The notes below the pieces were generated by a model. It was not told the DNA's origin and searched no databases. It saw only the letters and a program-made list of their open reading frames with translations. Source: Streptococcus sanguinis (GTDB lineage Bacteria > Bacillota > Bacilli > Lactobacillales > Streptococcaceae). Taken from it: 64,000 nt of DNA. The DNA is taken from the NCBI GenBank assembly GCA_013378335.1, contig CP040556.1:1240001-1304000 (forward strand), given 5' to 3'. Of this stretch, positions 9,770 to 17,801 are shown one piece after another (the stretch's first letter is position 1; each line of letters begins with the position of its first letter). A program made the position numbers and the translations under genes.

Positions 9770-9844
9770 TCAAATTATTCTAAAAAGAATAACAAATCCT
9801 TTAAACCAGAGAAGGTGCAACAGTGAGCCGATGCATCCATTCAT
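9770..9844 (-). CDS. 24-codon mini-ORF in the IgA1 protease leader
   Basis: ATG at 9844 reads 24 residues beginning MNGCIGSLLHLLW and ends at TGA 9772-9770. A strong ribosome site AGGGGG lies six bases upstream. The stop is 11 bases before the protease ATG and directly abuts the protease ribosome site, an arrangement suited to translational coupling or leader-peptide control. The peptide is hydrophobic and aromatic with no family resemblance. There is no proof of translation. Confidence 0.4.
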   Translation of the reverse strand: MNGCIGSLLHLLWFKGFVILFRII

Positions 9845-9881
9845 CTGAATCCCCCTAACAAAAATTCCCTAATCAACAATC

Positions 9882-9905
9882 TCATATAACTTTTATCTTA
9901 TTCAT
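9882..9905 (-). CDS. 7-codon mini-ORF in the IgA1 protease leader
   Basis: ATG at 9905 reads MNKIKVI and stops. TAGGAG is placed 6-7 bases upstream of the ATG. It is the first translatable start after the predicted transcription start near 9930. It may be chance; it is listed because the ribosome site is good and the same leader holds a second mini-ORF. Confidence 0.25.
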   Translation of the reverse strand: MNKIKVI

Positions 9906-9936
9906 AATATCTCCTAAATCGCAATAATCTGTCTAA

Positions 9937-9966
9937 ATTATATCATACAATCCTATTTTTTGTTAG
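9937..9966 (-). promoter_or_regulatory. Promoter of the IgA1 protease gene
   Basis: Minus-strand -10 TATAAT (9937-9942) preceded by TGA, forming an extended -10, with -35 CTAACA (9961-9966) at 18 bases. The predicted start near 9930 gives a leader of about 170 bases containing the two mini-ORFs. Confidence 0.6.
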
Positions 9967-9994
9967 CGTTTTAACATAAAAATGATTTTTGGAT

Positions 9995-10022
9995 ACAAAA
10001 AACCAAGTCTTTCGACTTGGTT
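9995..10022 (-). terminator. Rho-independent terminator of rplJL
   Basis: Nine-bp stem AACCAAGTC / GACTTGGTT with a four-base loop (10001-10022) followed on the minus strand by TTTTG. It lies 24 bases past the rplL stop. Confidence 0.85.
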
Positions 10023-10045
10023 GATTTCTATGATTGGAAACTCTA

Positions 10046-10414
10046 TTATTTAAGAGTAACAGAAGCACCAGCTTCTTCCAATTTAGCTTTAAGTTCTTCA
10101 GCTTCTGCTGCAGCAACGCCTTCTTTGATAACGTTTGGTGCACCATCAACAAGTTCTTTAGCTTCTTTAAGGCCAAGACCAGTGATTTCGCGTACAACTT
10201 TGATAACGCCGACTTTCTTGTCACCAGCTGCAGTCAATTCAACGTCAAATGAATCTTTAGCAGCGGCAGCTTCACCAGCACCAGCAGCAGCTACAGCTAC
10301 AGGAGCAGCCGCAGTTACACCAAATTCTTCTTCGATAGCTTTTACAAGGTCGTTCAATTCAAGGATTGAAGCTTCTTTAATTTCAGCAATAATGTTTTCA
10401 ATGTTCAATGCCAT
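10046..10414 (-). CDS. rplL: 50S ribosomal protein L7/L12
   Basis: 122 residues from ATG 10414, which has GGAGG seven bases upstream; five extra upstream codons are open but include the ribosome site. The N-terminal dimerisation segment ([20 protein letters not shown]), an Ala/Gly-rich hinge (about 38-53) and the C-terminal domain with [20 protein letters not shown] are all present. It forms the ribosomal stalk on L10 and recruits translation factors. Second gene of the rplJ-rplL operon. Confidence 0.98.
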   Translation of the reverse strand: MALNIENIIAEIKEASILELNDLVKAIEEEFGVTAAAPVAVAAAGAGEAAAAKDSFDVELTAAGDKKVGVIKVVREITGLGLKEAKELVDGAPNVIKEGVAAAEAEELKAKLEEAGASVTLK

Positions 10415-10461
10415 TGTTATTTCCTCCAAATAAGTTTTAAATTTATAATATTTTTTTCGTA

Positions 10462-10487
10462 GCTAGGCTACGCTGCGTAGCTTAAAA
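10462..10487 (-). promoter_or_regulatory. Hairpin between rplJ and rplL
   Basis: GCTACG / CGTAGC palindrome (10467-10472 and 10476-10481) immediately after the rplJ stop, with no U-run behind it. It may be a processing or stability element helping set the high L12:L10 ratio. Function is inferred. Confidence 0.35.
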
Positions 10488-10988
10488 TTAAGCTGCGTCT
10501 TCTTTGTTGTCTGCAACTGCTTTGACAGCAAGTGCAACGTTGCGAACTGGCGCTTGAAGTACAGAAAGGAGCATAGAAAGAAGTCCTTCGCGGTTTGGAA
10601 GAGTTGCAAGTGCAAGAATCTCTTCTTTTGATGCGACAGCGCCTTCAATTGCACCACCTTTGATTTCAAGTGCATCAGCGTTCTTAGCAAAGTCGTTCAA
10701 GATTTTCGCTGGAGCAACAACATCTTCGTTAGAAAATGCTACTGCAGATGGTCCAACAAAAACAGATGCCAAGTCTTCAAGTCCAGCTTTTTCAGCTGCA
10801 CGACGCAAGATTGAGTTTTTGATAACTTTGTACTCAACTTCGCTTCCACGAAGCTCACGACGAAGAACGGTATCTTGCTCAACAGTCAAACCACGAGCGT
10901 CAACAACGACGATAGATGCAGCAGCTTTCATTTTCTCAGCAACTGCGTCAACCAGTTCCGCTTTTTTAGCAATAATAGCTTCACTCAT
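10488..10988 (-). CDS. rplJ: 50S ribosomal protein L10
   Basis: 166 residues starting [20 protein letters not shown], with GGAGGTG nine bases upstream of ATG 10988. The fold-typical segments [10 protein letters not shown] and [18 protein letters not shown] are visible, as is the C-terminal helix that binds L12 dimers. L10 anchors the stalk and, with L12, represses its own operon by binding the leader. Full length for the family. Confidence 0.98.
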   Translation of the reverse strand: MSEAIIAKKAELVDAVAEKMKAAASIVVVDARGLTVEQDTVLRRELRGSEVEYKVIKNSILRRAAEKAGLEDLASVFVGPSAVAFSNEDVVAPAKILNDFAKNADALEIKGGAIEGAVASKEEILALATLPNREGLLSMLLSVLQAPVRNVALAVKAVADNKEDAA

Positions 10989-11158
10989 TTAGTGTTTCAC
11001 CTCCGTAATTATTTTGCTTGGGAATTTTCCAAAAGAAAAACGCGCCCAAACCTAGACACGAAAGTACAATACGCTTCTTTTTACATGATACGTTTTGTCC
11101 TCGGTAGGATCTTTATGAGTCAAGCTCCCCTACTGTCTTAGGCAGTTTTTTCAAACCA
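10989..11158 (-). ncRNA. Ribosomal protein L10 leader (autoregulatory)
   Basis: About 170 bases separate the predicted start from rplJ. The region is GC-richer than its surroundings, contains a CTACCGAGGA segment near 11095-11105 and several pairing blocks, and sits where the conserved L10 leader occurs in Firmicutes. The L10-L12 complex binds such leaders to limit synthesis. Assigned by position and partial motif; no covariance search was possible. Confidence 0.65.
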
Positions 11159-11164
11159 TTGATA

Positions 11165-11193
11165 ATTATAGCAAAAGAAAAAAAAGATTGCAA
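11165..11193 (-). promoter_or_regulatory. rplJL promoter
   Basis: -35 TTGCAA (11188-11193), exactly 17 bases, -10 TATAAT (11165-11170). The -35 hexamer lies in the stem of the terminator of the upstream accessory genes. Confidence 0.75.
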
Positions 11194-11211
11194 GCTTTTT
11201 ATACAATCTTT
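11176..11211 (-). terminator. Terminator of the accessory genes, overlapping the rplJ promoter
   Basis: Minus-strand arms AAAGATTG (11204-11211) and CAATCTTT (11183-11190) flank a 13-base loop and are followed by TTTTTC. It ends transcription from 11271 upward while sharing bases with the rplJ -35. Confidence 0.65.
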
Positions 11212-11270
11212 TTAAATTTAGTCATTATTTTCTGCAAATCGCTTACTTGACTAATATCTACTTCTTTCCC

Positions 11271-11657
11271 TTAGTCGAAAGTTTCGAGTTCAATATAATC
11301 AAAGTTCTCTCTTAAATAATCAAATAAGGCGTCTTTATGAGCTTTCTGATTCATTCCAACAAAACTTCGAAACTCATTTGTACGGAGTTCAGATTCACTG
11401 CCATCAAGATACCATGCAGAAAAATGAACTCGTCTCACCTTATGACGACTACCTAAACGATTCATCTTCATAAATGCATCTATCTTAGAACATTCTGGCA
11501 GGTAGGCAATATCAAATGTCCTGTAACAAATGAGATGATTGCCATAAACCAAAACTTGCAAATCTTTGTCAAAGTAGTCCGCATCATTAAGATTTTGCCA
11601 GTCCTCCTCAAGCTCAGGATAACAATCTCTCAATTCCTGGATATTACTGTTTAACAA
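11271..11657 (-). CDS. Hypothetical protein, 128 residues
   Basis: I do not recognise the family. The reading is acidic and soluble, with aromatic-rich strands (ICYRTFDIAYLPE, FSAWYLDG) and a C-terminal acidic helix (YLRENFDYIELETFD). There is no signal peptide or membrane segment. The start is a TTG (11657) overlapping the stop of the preceding 83-residue gene by a few bases, with no strong ribosome site, which suggests translational coupling. It is the last gene of a small accessory cluster and could be an immunity or antitoxin-like protein, but that is speculation. Confidence 0.6.
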   Translation of the reverse strand: MLNSNIQELRDCYPELEEDWQNLNDADYFDKDLQVLVYGNHLICYRTFDIAYLPECSKIDAFMKMNRLGSRHKVRRVHFSAWYLDGSESELRTNEFRSFVGMNQKAHKDALFDYLRENFDYIELETFD

Positions 11658-11902
11658 AAGATTTTTTTTATCATTCTATAGATAGACCCGACTAAACTCA
11701 TATTGATCCAAATAAAGGAAAGAATCAACATAAAATTTTCACGAATCATATCTAGCTGAAATGATAATACTACTTTTAATGTATGATAAATAAGACTACA
11801 CGAACAAAAACCAAAGAAGATAGCACTTATTACTGGACCAATCATCAACAAAATTCTAGCTCTAAGCGGCGAAAACTTAAATCTTTTTCCCACTTCCCTC
11901 AT
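11651..11902 (-). CDS. Small membrane protein, 83 residues, unknown function
   Basis: Two hydrophobic segments (about residues 15-40 and 57-73, the first with CSCSLIY) and a basic N-terminus and C-terminus (KRFKFSPLR; RMIKKIFC). The ATG at 11902 has AGAGG very close upstream, so the exact start is unsure; GTG three codons later is an alternative. Its 3' end overlaps the start of the 128-residue gene. No family recognised. Confidence 0.5.
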   Translation of the reverse strand: MREVGKRFKFSPLRARILLMIGPVISAIFFGFCSCSLIYHTLKVVLSFQLDMIRENFMLILSFIWINMSLVGSIYRMIKKIFC

Positions 11903-12108
11903 TTCCTCTTAAACTCAATTCTTTATCTCCTTTTATATCGCATTTCCCTCTTGTGTATTTAACTTTGTTTCCATCTGGCGACTGAACAGTGATCTTATTC
12001 ATAACATTTGCTTTTGATTGCGTAATATACCAAATTAATTTAACAAACTTAAGCATTTTCCACTGGATAAGTTAAGCGCGACACAAATGCTGTCAATTCA
12101 CTACTCAT
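11877..12108 (-). pseudogene. Small accessory gene, probably frameshifted
   Basis: ATG 12108 overlaps the stop of the (repaired) lipoprotein gene and reads MSSELTAFVSRLTYPVENA then stops at 12049. In another frame an ATG at 12056 opens 59 residues containing NKITVQSPDGNKVKYTRGK and stopping at 11877. Removing one A from the AAAA run near 12056-12059 joins both into about 76 residues. The family is unknown and the case is weaker than the other frameshifts listed, because either half could stand alone. Confidence 0.35.
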
Positions 12109-12815
12109 TATCATTCACCTCTCTATATTCATTTATTATAGTTTCTGATTTTAGGGAACGCGAAGTAGACATATTAACTTGAATATATTTTCTATCGTCA
12201 CTGATATTTCTGGTAAAAGAAAGAACAAAATTTTCATTTTGATTTCTCCAAGATGAATCCAAGTGATTTTTTTTGCTAATTCCTCATCCAAATAATATGC
12301 CAAATGATAGGCAGGAATTTCAGGGTTATATCGACTATTAATTAATTTATAACTGGCCAATATTTTTTCAGAAAAAACATTGGATTGAAAGAGAAAAGTG
12401 ATATTTTTCGCTTCTTTTTCCATAACATAATCTGAATCTAAACTCTCCCACCCTTGAGCAGAATATTGAATATTGTGTTTGTACGCAATCTCACTAGTTA
12501 TATTATCTTCAAAAACCTGTCCATTTTTTTTCTCAATAAAACCTTTAACGGATTTATCAATAGGATTCCCTGAAACATTTATAGAATATTGAACATCTTT
12601 CCCAGTTTCATCAAAATTTGAAACTGTATAAATAATTTCAAATCCTTTCGGATAAAATTTAAACAAGTCTGAAACATTTGCAGTAGAATAAACCTTTTCT
12701 AAATCCACAAACTGACTTTCTACATGAGCACGGCTATTTTATCACAACCTAACAAATTTGTCATCATTACTAAACCTCCTAAAATTATAATGAATATTTT
12801 TAAAAATCTCTTCAT
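12101..12815 (-). pseudogene. Lipoprotein gene broken by two homopolymer frameshifts
   Basis: ATG 12815 (ribosome site AAGGAGAAGG) reads a lipoprotein signal MKRFLKIFIIILGG...NLLGC, then hits a stop. The main body (DLEKVYSTANVSDLFKFYPK onward) is in the next frame. One extra A in the AAAA run (12737-12740) joins them. Near the 3' end, one extra A in the eight-A run (about 12265-12272) replaces an implausible hydrophobic tail with a soluble one ending NEYREVNDNE at 12101. The repaired protein is about 238 residues: a secreted lipid-anchored protein of unknown role. In the present sequence only an unsignalled body (12151-12708) stays open. Confidence 0.7.
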
Positions 12816-12856
12816 AACCTTCTCCTTTTCCTTAGCCATCATCCTATTGTTTGAAA

Positions 12857-13160
12857 AACCATGGTTTATCCTTGTGACTTTATTCCATAGTCCCCTCCTT
12901 CATCTTGGCCATTTCCTTAAGCATTTCTTGAACTTGGTGCAGAGAAAGACTGTTAGAATCCTGACCAGCAAGTCTTTCACAGGGGTTTATCCATTTATAA
13001 ATCGTCTGGTTAGCGACGCCATACTCTTTGACTAATTCCGAGACTGGTTTACCTTACTCATGTAAACGAACAAGGGGTTCTTTGAATCCTTAGCTGACTT
13101 TTGTGACATGTGAACATCTCCTTTGTTTAGTTACTATTCAATCAAAATGTGTCCAGTAAA
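12857..13160 (-). mobile_element. Remnant of an IS3-family insertion sequence
   Basis: The OrfA remnant is preceded by a minus-strand TGGACACATTTTGATTG segment (about 13138-13154) resembling the left end of IS3-type elements. No right end is visible; the lipoprotein gene starts at once. The following 13161-13460 is AT-rich and shows no gene. Confidence 0.55.
12880..13109 (-). pseudogene. IS3-family transposase OrfA remnant
   Basis: ATG 13109 has AAAGGAG upstream and reads MSQKSAK before a frameshift. The next frame gives FKEPLVRLHE, a stop, then GKPVSELVKEYGVANQTIYKWI, the helix-turn-helix of IS3-type OrfA, and the helix LHQVQEMLKEMAKMKEG before stopping at 12880. The catalytic OrfB is absent. 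At least one frameshift, one stop and a 3' truncation make it non-functional. Confidence 0.75.
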
Positions 13161-13466
13161 TCATACTAACATTAGCTCTTTAAAACTAAAGAATTTTATT
13201 CTAATAACAAGGAATTTTTAAACAAAATTAGTATAAACATCATTATCTAATACAAAACAACTATTTATTTCTATATAGTAACGGATATGGAATCTATCTC
13301 CTAATTCTTTATATCCTTTACATAAATCTCATTTTATAACATATTAACCTGCACTCTATTATAGATTACTTTGATTGTTTTGTAAATCAATTTGGAAGAT
13401 AAATACGAATTTTTAATTGAGGTATAATTTTATAGCTTGTGTTTAGAAAGTTTCACCAATGTCAAA

Positions 13467-13500
13467 TAAAAAAATAGAGGAATTTTATCTCATTCCTCTA
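13467..13500 (-). terminator. Second (distal) terminator behind the FNT gene
   Basis: TAGAGGAAT / ATTCCTCTA arms (13475-13483, 13492-13500) followed on the minus strand by TTTTTTTA. Confidence 0.6.
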
Positions 13501-13544
13501 GCTATTTGATTAGCTTCCAACAAACTGCTCTGTAAGAAGACATC

Positions 13545-13571
13545 AAAAAAGGATTCGAAAATCCTTTTTTT
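13545..13571 (-). terminator. Terminator of the FNT-family transporter gene
   Basis: Inverted repeat of AAAAAAGGAT / ATCCTTTTTT around a short loop, placed directly at the stop codon. Confidence 0.75.
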
Positions 13572-14369
13572 TCAGTCCACATAATTACTTTCTTCCTTAT
13601 TAAACCAAGCGTATGGCAAACCTATGAGTAGGCCACCACCGATGAGGTCACCGATAAAGGTTACACCACAGTGGCGTAGGATATTTCCAATACCAAAATT
13701 TTGCACTTCCGCTGCTGCTGAGCTGAATTTCACGATAGCGAAGGAAGCAAAGTTGGCTGCCAAGTGTTCGTTAGTCAGGAATACAAACATATAAATAGCT
13801 GATATAACTAAGAAAAGCTTAGCTGTACTATCCTTGACCAAGACGAAGGAAAGAATAGCGATATTAACAAAGGCATTGGCTAACACTCCCTCAAGCAGAA
13901 TCAGCTCATTAGATCGAGCAAGCTTCATCTGCACAACACCAGAAATGAAACTATCTTTGCTAAGCCCTGCATAAGCAGCCGAGTTAGCAAAGAGCCAGCC
14001 GGCAATCAAAGAGCCAATCAGATTGAAAAAGGTACAATAAAGCAAAATCATCAAGGCTTTTTTCCAGTCAATCTTCTTCAAAAAGGTACCAGCAGTCAGA
14101 AACATCATATTGGAAGTCACCAACTCTGCATTTAGAAAGACAATGTAAGCCAATCCCCAAGCAAAGATGAAAGGAAAGAGAAAACGCCCAGTTCCTGGAA
14201 CGATCTTATTCGTCAAATCTGCCGCAATGGCTCCAGCTCCGGTACTAAAGGTTAGGAAAGCTCCAGCAAAGATGGAACGAACGGCATACTTGGCCTTGCT
14301 TGTATCAAACAAAGCTTCTTTTTTGCGGCAAGCTGCTTCAATTTTAGGGATAAATGTCGATTCAGGCAT
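13572..14369 (-). CDS. Formate/nitrite transporter (FNT) family channel
   Basis: 265 residues, start ATG 14369 with TAGGAG upstream. Six membrane helices; the segment AELVTSNMMFLTAGTF and the repeat FLTNEHLAANFASF match the pore-loop regions of FNT pentameric channels (FocA/NirC). In streptococci, which make formate by pyruvate formate-lyase, formate export is the most likely role, but nitrite or hydrosulfide cannot be excluded. Monocistronic by its own promoter and tandem terminators. A near-perfect cre site overlaps the -35, suggesting CcpA control. Confidence 0.88.
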   Translation of the reverse strand: MPESTFIPKIEAACRKKEALFDTSKAKYAVRSIFAGAFLTFSTGAGAIAADLTNKIVPGTGRFLFPFIFAWGLAYIVFLNAELVTSNMMFLTAGTFLKKIDWKKALMILLYCTFFNLIGSLIAGWLFANSAAYAGLSKDSFISGVVQMKLARSNELILLEGVLANAFVNIAILSFVLVKDSTAKLFLVISAIYMFVFLTNEHLAANFASFAIVKFSSAAAEVQNFGIGNILRHCGVTFIGDLIGGGLLIGLPYAWFNKEESNYVD

Positions 14370-14401
14370 AAAAAATTCTCCTATTAATTTAAACTATGTA
14401 T

Positions 14402-14439
14402 AGTATATCACAAAGTTCTTTCTTTTGAAAGCGTTTTCG
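14402..14439 (-). promoter_or_regulatory. FNT gene promoter with CcpA (cre) site
   Basis: -10 TATACT (14402-14407), 17-base spacer, -35 TTTCAA (14425-14430). The plus strand reads TGAAAGCGTTTTCG at 14426-14439, matching 13 of 14 positions of the cre consensus TGWAARCGYTWNCA and covering the -35. Confidence 0.65.
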
Positions 14440-14456
14440 AGAACCTTTTTAAATTT

Positions 14457-15404
14457 TCAATCCTTTAATCCTTTTGCTAACTGAGCAATATCTTCTGGCC
14501 TTGTTCGGCAGCAACCACCAAAAAGCTGCACTCCTTGCTCTTGCCAAAGTTTACTATTTTCCAGCAAGCTCCGCTCCTGTTCTGGATCGTCGTGCCATGT
14601 CTTGGTCAAGCCATTATAAGTTTCGCCAGAGTTTGGATAGGTCAGAAAAGGTTTGTTGCACACTTGTCCAAGCCCATCTAATAATGGAGCAATTAAATGT
14701 GGAGCTGTACAGTTAAAACCAACTGCCAAGACTTGTGGACTTTCTTGAGCCAAGTTTCCTAATTCCTCAATCTTAGTGCCATCTGATATAGCTGTCTCCG
14801 ACTGGGCGACAAAGGACAAATAAGCCTCAGCCTGTGGAAATTCCTCTGCTAAAAGTCGGAGGATTGCTGCCGCTTCTGCTCCATTTGGAATGGTTTCAAA
14901 AGCCAATAAATCACAGCCTGCTTCTAACAAAGCTTGAATACGCGGTCGATGAAACTCTTGGAACTCTTCTTCACCCAGCTGGTAGTCCCCCGTATACTCC
15001 GAACCATCAGCTAAATAGGCAGCATAAGGCCCTACCGAGCCTGCAACCAGAGGATAGGGTCTCTGTTTCTGCTCTTCTGTAGATAATGTTTGCCAGATAT
15101 TTTCGATTGCCTTTTGTGCTAAGAAGACTGTCTCTTTTAAAAGATTATAACCCTTTTCAGGAGTTAGGCCTGCCTCTATAAATGCTGGAATGCTGGCCTG
15201 ATAACTGGACGTAGTGATGATATCACTGCCAGCTCTCACATAGCTTTCATGCACATTTTGAATAATCTGAGGCTGGTCTAATAGGTATTGAGCGGACCAA
15301 AGCTTACCAGATACATCATATCCCCGGCTTTCCAACTCTGTACCTAAGGCTCCATCTAAAATAATAATTTTTCGCTTTTCAAGCAAATCTTTAAATTTTC
15401 CCAT
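14457..15404 (-). CDS. mmuM: Homocysteine S-methyltransferase
   Basis: 315 residues from ATG 15404 (TAGGAG upstream). The zinc-binding cysteines are seen as FNCTAPH and the C-terminal GGCCRT (C298, C299), defining the betaine/homocysteine methyltransferase fold. It transfers a methyl from S-methylmethionine (or SAM) to homocysteine, giving methionine. The gene follows mmuP by nine bases, so the pair imports and uses S-methylmethionine. Confidence 0.93.
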   Translation of the reverse strand: MGKFKDLLEKRKIIILDGALGTELESRGYDVSGKLWSAQYLLDQPQIIQNVHESYVRAGSDIITTSSYQASIPAFIEAGLTPEKGYNLLKETVFLAQKAIENIWQTLSTEEQKQRPYPLVAGSVGPYAAYLADGSEYTGDYQLGEEEFQEFHRPRIQALLEAGCDLLAFETIPNGAEAAAILRLLAEEFPQAEAYLSFVAQSETAISDGTKIEELGNLAQESPQVLAVGFNCTAPHLIAPLLDGLGQVCNKPFLTYPNSGETYNGLTKTWHDDPEQERSLLENSKLWQEQGVQLFGGCCRTRPEDIAQLAKGLKD

Positions 15405-15413
15405 GAAATACTC

Positions 15414-16820
15414 CTAAAATCTACGATGACGAAGGTAATAATACAAATAGCAAAGACCAACAAAAGGTAGACCAAAATAAAGTCCTGCTCTTTGCGACTT
15501 ATCCCAAGCAATTCCAACGACAGAAAGAACCAAAAGAACTATCGTAATGTAAGGCAAGAAAGGATTAAAGGGAGTTTTGAAAGCTAGTTCCTCTTCCTGA
15601 TGTTCTTTCAGCCATTCTTGGCGGAAACGAATTTGAGCAATGGGAATAGACAACCAAACAACTACCACAGCAAAACCAGCAATCGAAACCAAAGCTAGGA
15701 AAACGGTGTCTGCCGCATAAAAACTTGCAAAAAGCGATAAAGCAGCCCCTAACATAGATAATAAGAGAGCTCTCATCGGTACGCCATGTCGATTAATTTT
15801 TACAACTTTTCGGCTGATCATTCCTTCATTTGCCAAAGACCATAGCATACGACTAGAAGCATATAGACCAGAATTTCCCGCTGACAAAATAGCTGTCAAG
15901 ATAACAAAATTCATGATATCCGCTGCATAAGGTAAACCAATCTTATCAAAAACAGTTACGAAAGGAGCCTGTGTCACTCCTGCTTCCTTGACTGGTAACA
16001 AAGCAGCTAGAACAATGATTGTCAAAACAAAGAAAATTACTAAACGACCAATCGTTGTTTTAATAGCTTTAGGCACAGCTTCTGTCGGATTATCCGTCTC
16101 TCCTGCTGCAATACCAATTAGTTCTGTACCTGAAAAGGCGTAGTTTACTGCCAGCATAATAGACAAAAGCGCCGTCCAACTTTTAGGAAAAGCTCCATGG
16201 GCTGTCAAGTTACTGAAGAAAGGCGCGTTTTGATGGTGACTCATAGGAATCAGGCCAAATATCGCACCAATTCCCAAGATAATAAAGACAATAATCGTGA
16301 TGACCTTGATACTTGAAAAGTAGAATTCTGCTTCTGCAAACAATCTAACACTAAGAGCATTCATCCCAAAAATTACAGCTGCAAAAAAAGCCGCAAAAAA
16401 CCAAGCTGGAACACTAGGAAACCATCGTTGCATCAGCATACCTGCACCCAAGAACTCTGTTCCTAAAGCCACCGTCCAACAAAGCCAATAGAGCCAAGCA
16501 ACTGCAAAACCTGTGCCTGGACTAATAAACTTTGTTGCATAAGTGTGGAAGGAACCAGTCACTGGCATGGCAACAGCAAGCTCACCTAAAGAAAGCATAA
16601 CCAGATAAACAACCACTGCACCAACAAGATAAGACAAGACGGCCCCCAAAGGTCCTGCCTGAGCAATCGTATAACCAGAACTGAGAAAAAGACCTGTCCC
16701 AATAACACCGCCAAGCGACAGCATAAAGAGATGCCTACTCGTCATCTTACGATGAAATTCACCTTCATTCTCAAAGTTGTGGTTTTGAGAATGTTCATGT
16801 TTTGAATCTTTTTTAGCCAT
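15414..16820 (-). CDS. mmuP: S-methylmethionine permease (APC family)
   Basis: 468 residues, twelve predicted membrane helices. The N-terminal [30 protein letters not shown] is the conserved first-helix motif of amino acid permeases of the AAT group. The cytoplasmic N-terminus is His- and charge-rich. ATG 16820 has AAAGGAAG upstream. Substrate assignment rests on the adjacent mmuM; on its own it would be an amino acid permease of unknown specificity. Confidence 0.85.
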   Translation of the reverse strand: MAKKDSKHEHSQNHNFENEGEFHRKMTSRHLFMLSLGGVIGTGLFLSSGYTIAQAGPLGAVLSYLVGAVVVYLVMLSLGELAVAMPVTGSFHTYATKFISPGTGFAVAWLYWLCWTVALGTEFLGAGMLMQRWFPSVPAWFFAAFFAAVIFGMNALSVRLFAEAEFYFSSIKVITIIVFIILGIGAIFGLIPMSHHQNAPFFSNLTAHGAFPKSWTALLSIMLAVNYAFSGTELIGIAAGETDNPTEAVPKAIKTTIGRLVIFFVLTIIVLAALLPVKEAGVTQAPFVTVFDKIGLPYAADIMNFVILTAILSAGNSGLYASSRMLWSLANEGMISRKVVKINRHGVPMRALLLSMLGAALSLFASFYAADTVFLALVSIAGFAVVVVWLSIPIAQIRFRQEWLKEHQEEELAFKTPFNPFLPYITIVLLVLSVVGIAWDKSQRAGLYFGLPFVGLCYLYYYLRHRRF

Positions 16821-16851
16821 AATACTTCCTTTATTTTTTTGCTATTTACCT

Positions 16852-16857
16852 ATTGTA
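16852..16857 (-). promoter_or_regulatory. -10 element of mmuPM
   Basis: TACAAT preceded by TGA (extended -10) about 30 bases upstream of mmuP. No convincing -35. Confidence 0.4.
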
Positions 16858-16920
16858 TCATAAAGGAAAGTAAGGAATCATATATATTTTTTATTTTGGT
16901 CATAAAGAAAATCTATATAT

Positions 16921-16946
16921 ACTAAAAAAGAGGTCTCCCTCTTTTT
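16921..16946 (-). terminator. Terminator of the glucosaminidase gene
   Basis: AAAAAGAGG / CCTCTTTTT stem (16925-16933, 16938-16946), TCTC loop, U-run on the minus strand. Confidence 0.8.
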
Positions 16947-16956
16947 GTTGTCTTCA

Positions 16957-17601
16957 TTAAAATCTATTCGCCCAAGCAGTATCGACATCCAAGACATCTT
17001 GAGTAGTGTATTGCTGACGATAGGGATTGTAAACGATATAGCCAGCACCAGACTCATAGAGTGGTGAATCAAAGCGAGTCAAATCGTATTTTTCAATAAT
17101 ATAATTCAATTTAGCATTGTAACTAGTATCTGTCGCATAGACACCAGTCAGGGCAGCTGTTGCATCCTGATAGGTTGGCGCATTGCTCTTCCATGCGCCT
17201 GCAAAATGCCCCTGTTTGAGAACCGCAACATAGTCTTGCAGAGACTCTACATAGCTAGGATATGAACGGAAACTGTCGTTGACGGTATAAGCATTTCCCT
17301 CTCCATCATCTTCCCAAGTCTCCATATTTGCAGACTGACCATCATAGTGACCTTTGATACCAAAAAGGTTATAATGAGGTTCACCAGACAGACCAGACTG
17401 CCCTGATCCACTTTCTAAAATAGCCTGAGCAATCATAACAGAGGCATAAAGATCATTGTCCTGTCCCAACTGACGCGCTGGCTCACCGATTTGTGAGATG
17501 AAGTAGTCCGTTTGATTCATAGGCTGCTGGTCGCTATTATTGGCGCTAGCAGGATTAATATGCTTGGCCAAGACGAAGCCAACAGCAATCGTTGTTGTCA
17601 T
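16957..17601 (-). CDS. Endo-beta-N-acetylglucosaminidase (GH73 type), signal peptide out of frame
   Basis: From ATG 17601 the 214 residues give the second half of a signal peptide (TTTIAVGFVLAKHINPASA) and a GH73 domain: YASVMIAQAILESGSGQSGLS with the catalytic Glu, then YNLFGIKG and the C-terminal YNAKLNYIIEKYDLTRFD. It should cut peptidoglycan glycan strands. This ATG has no ribosome site. A GTG at 17654 with AGGAG seven bases upstream reads MKKRISKK and would continue into KGKRILSALF...  if the A6 run (17632-17637) had seven A. As written, the secretion signal is disrupted. The gene may be dead, phase-variable, or rescued by slippage. Confidence 0.75.
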   Translation of the reverse strand: MTTTIAVGFVLAKHINPASANNSDQQPMNQTDYFISQIGEPARQLGQDNDLYASVMIAQAILESGSGQSGLSGEPHYNLFGIKGHYDGQSANMETWEDDGEGNAYTVNDSFRSYPSYVESLQDYVAVLKQGHFAGAWKSNAPTYQDATAALTGVYATDTSYNAKLNYIIEKYDLTRFDSPLYESGAGYIVYNPYRQQYTTQDVLDVDTAWANRF

Positions 17602-17756
17602 GATGAATAAAGCTGAAAGGATTCTCTTACCTTTTTTGAAATTCTCTTTTTCACAGCACTTCTCCTGAATAAGATGTTAATGATACTATTGTAACATACT
17701 AAAGATTAAAAAAACACTATTGATAATTTACAAGTATATGACATTTTTCGTTTTAT

Positions 17757-17790
17757 TTCAAAAAATCCAACTCGAAAACAAGTTGGATTT
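17757..17790 (-). terminator. Terminator of ysxC
   Basis: AAATCCAACT / AGTTGGATTT stem (17763-17772, 17781-17790) followed by TTTTTG on the minus strand, 12 bases past the ysxC stop. Confidence 0.85.
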
Positions 17791-17801
17791 AATTCGTATT
17801 A

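Noticed and set aside
9770..9773. TTG start adding five residues to the IgA1 protease
   Set aside because: No ribosome site; it overlaps the mini-ORF stop, while ATG 9758 has a good site.
13161..13460. Possible small gene in the AT-rich gap
   Set aside because: No start with ribosome site gives a credible protein on either strand; only scattered short inverted repeats.
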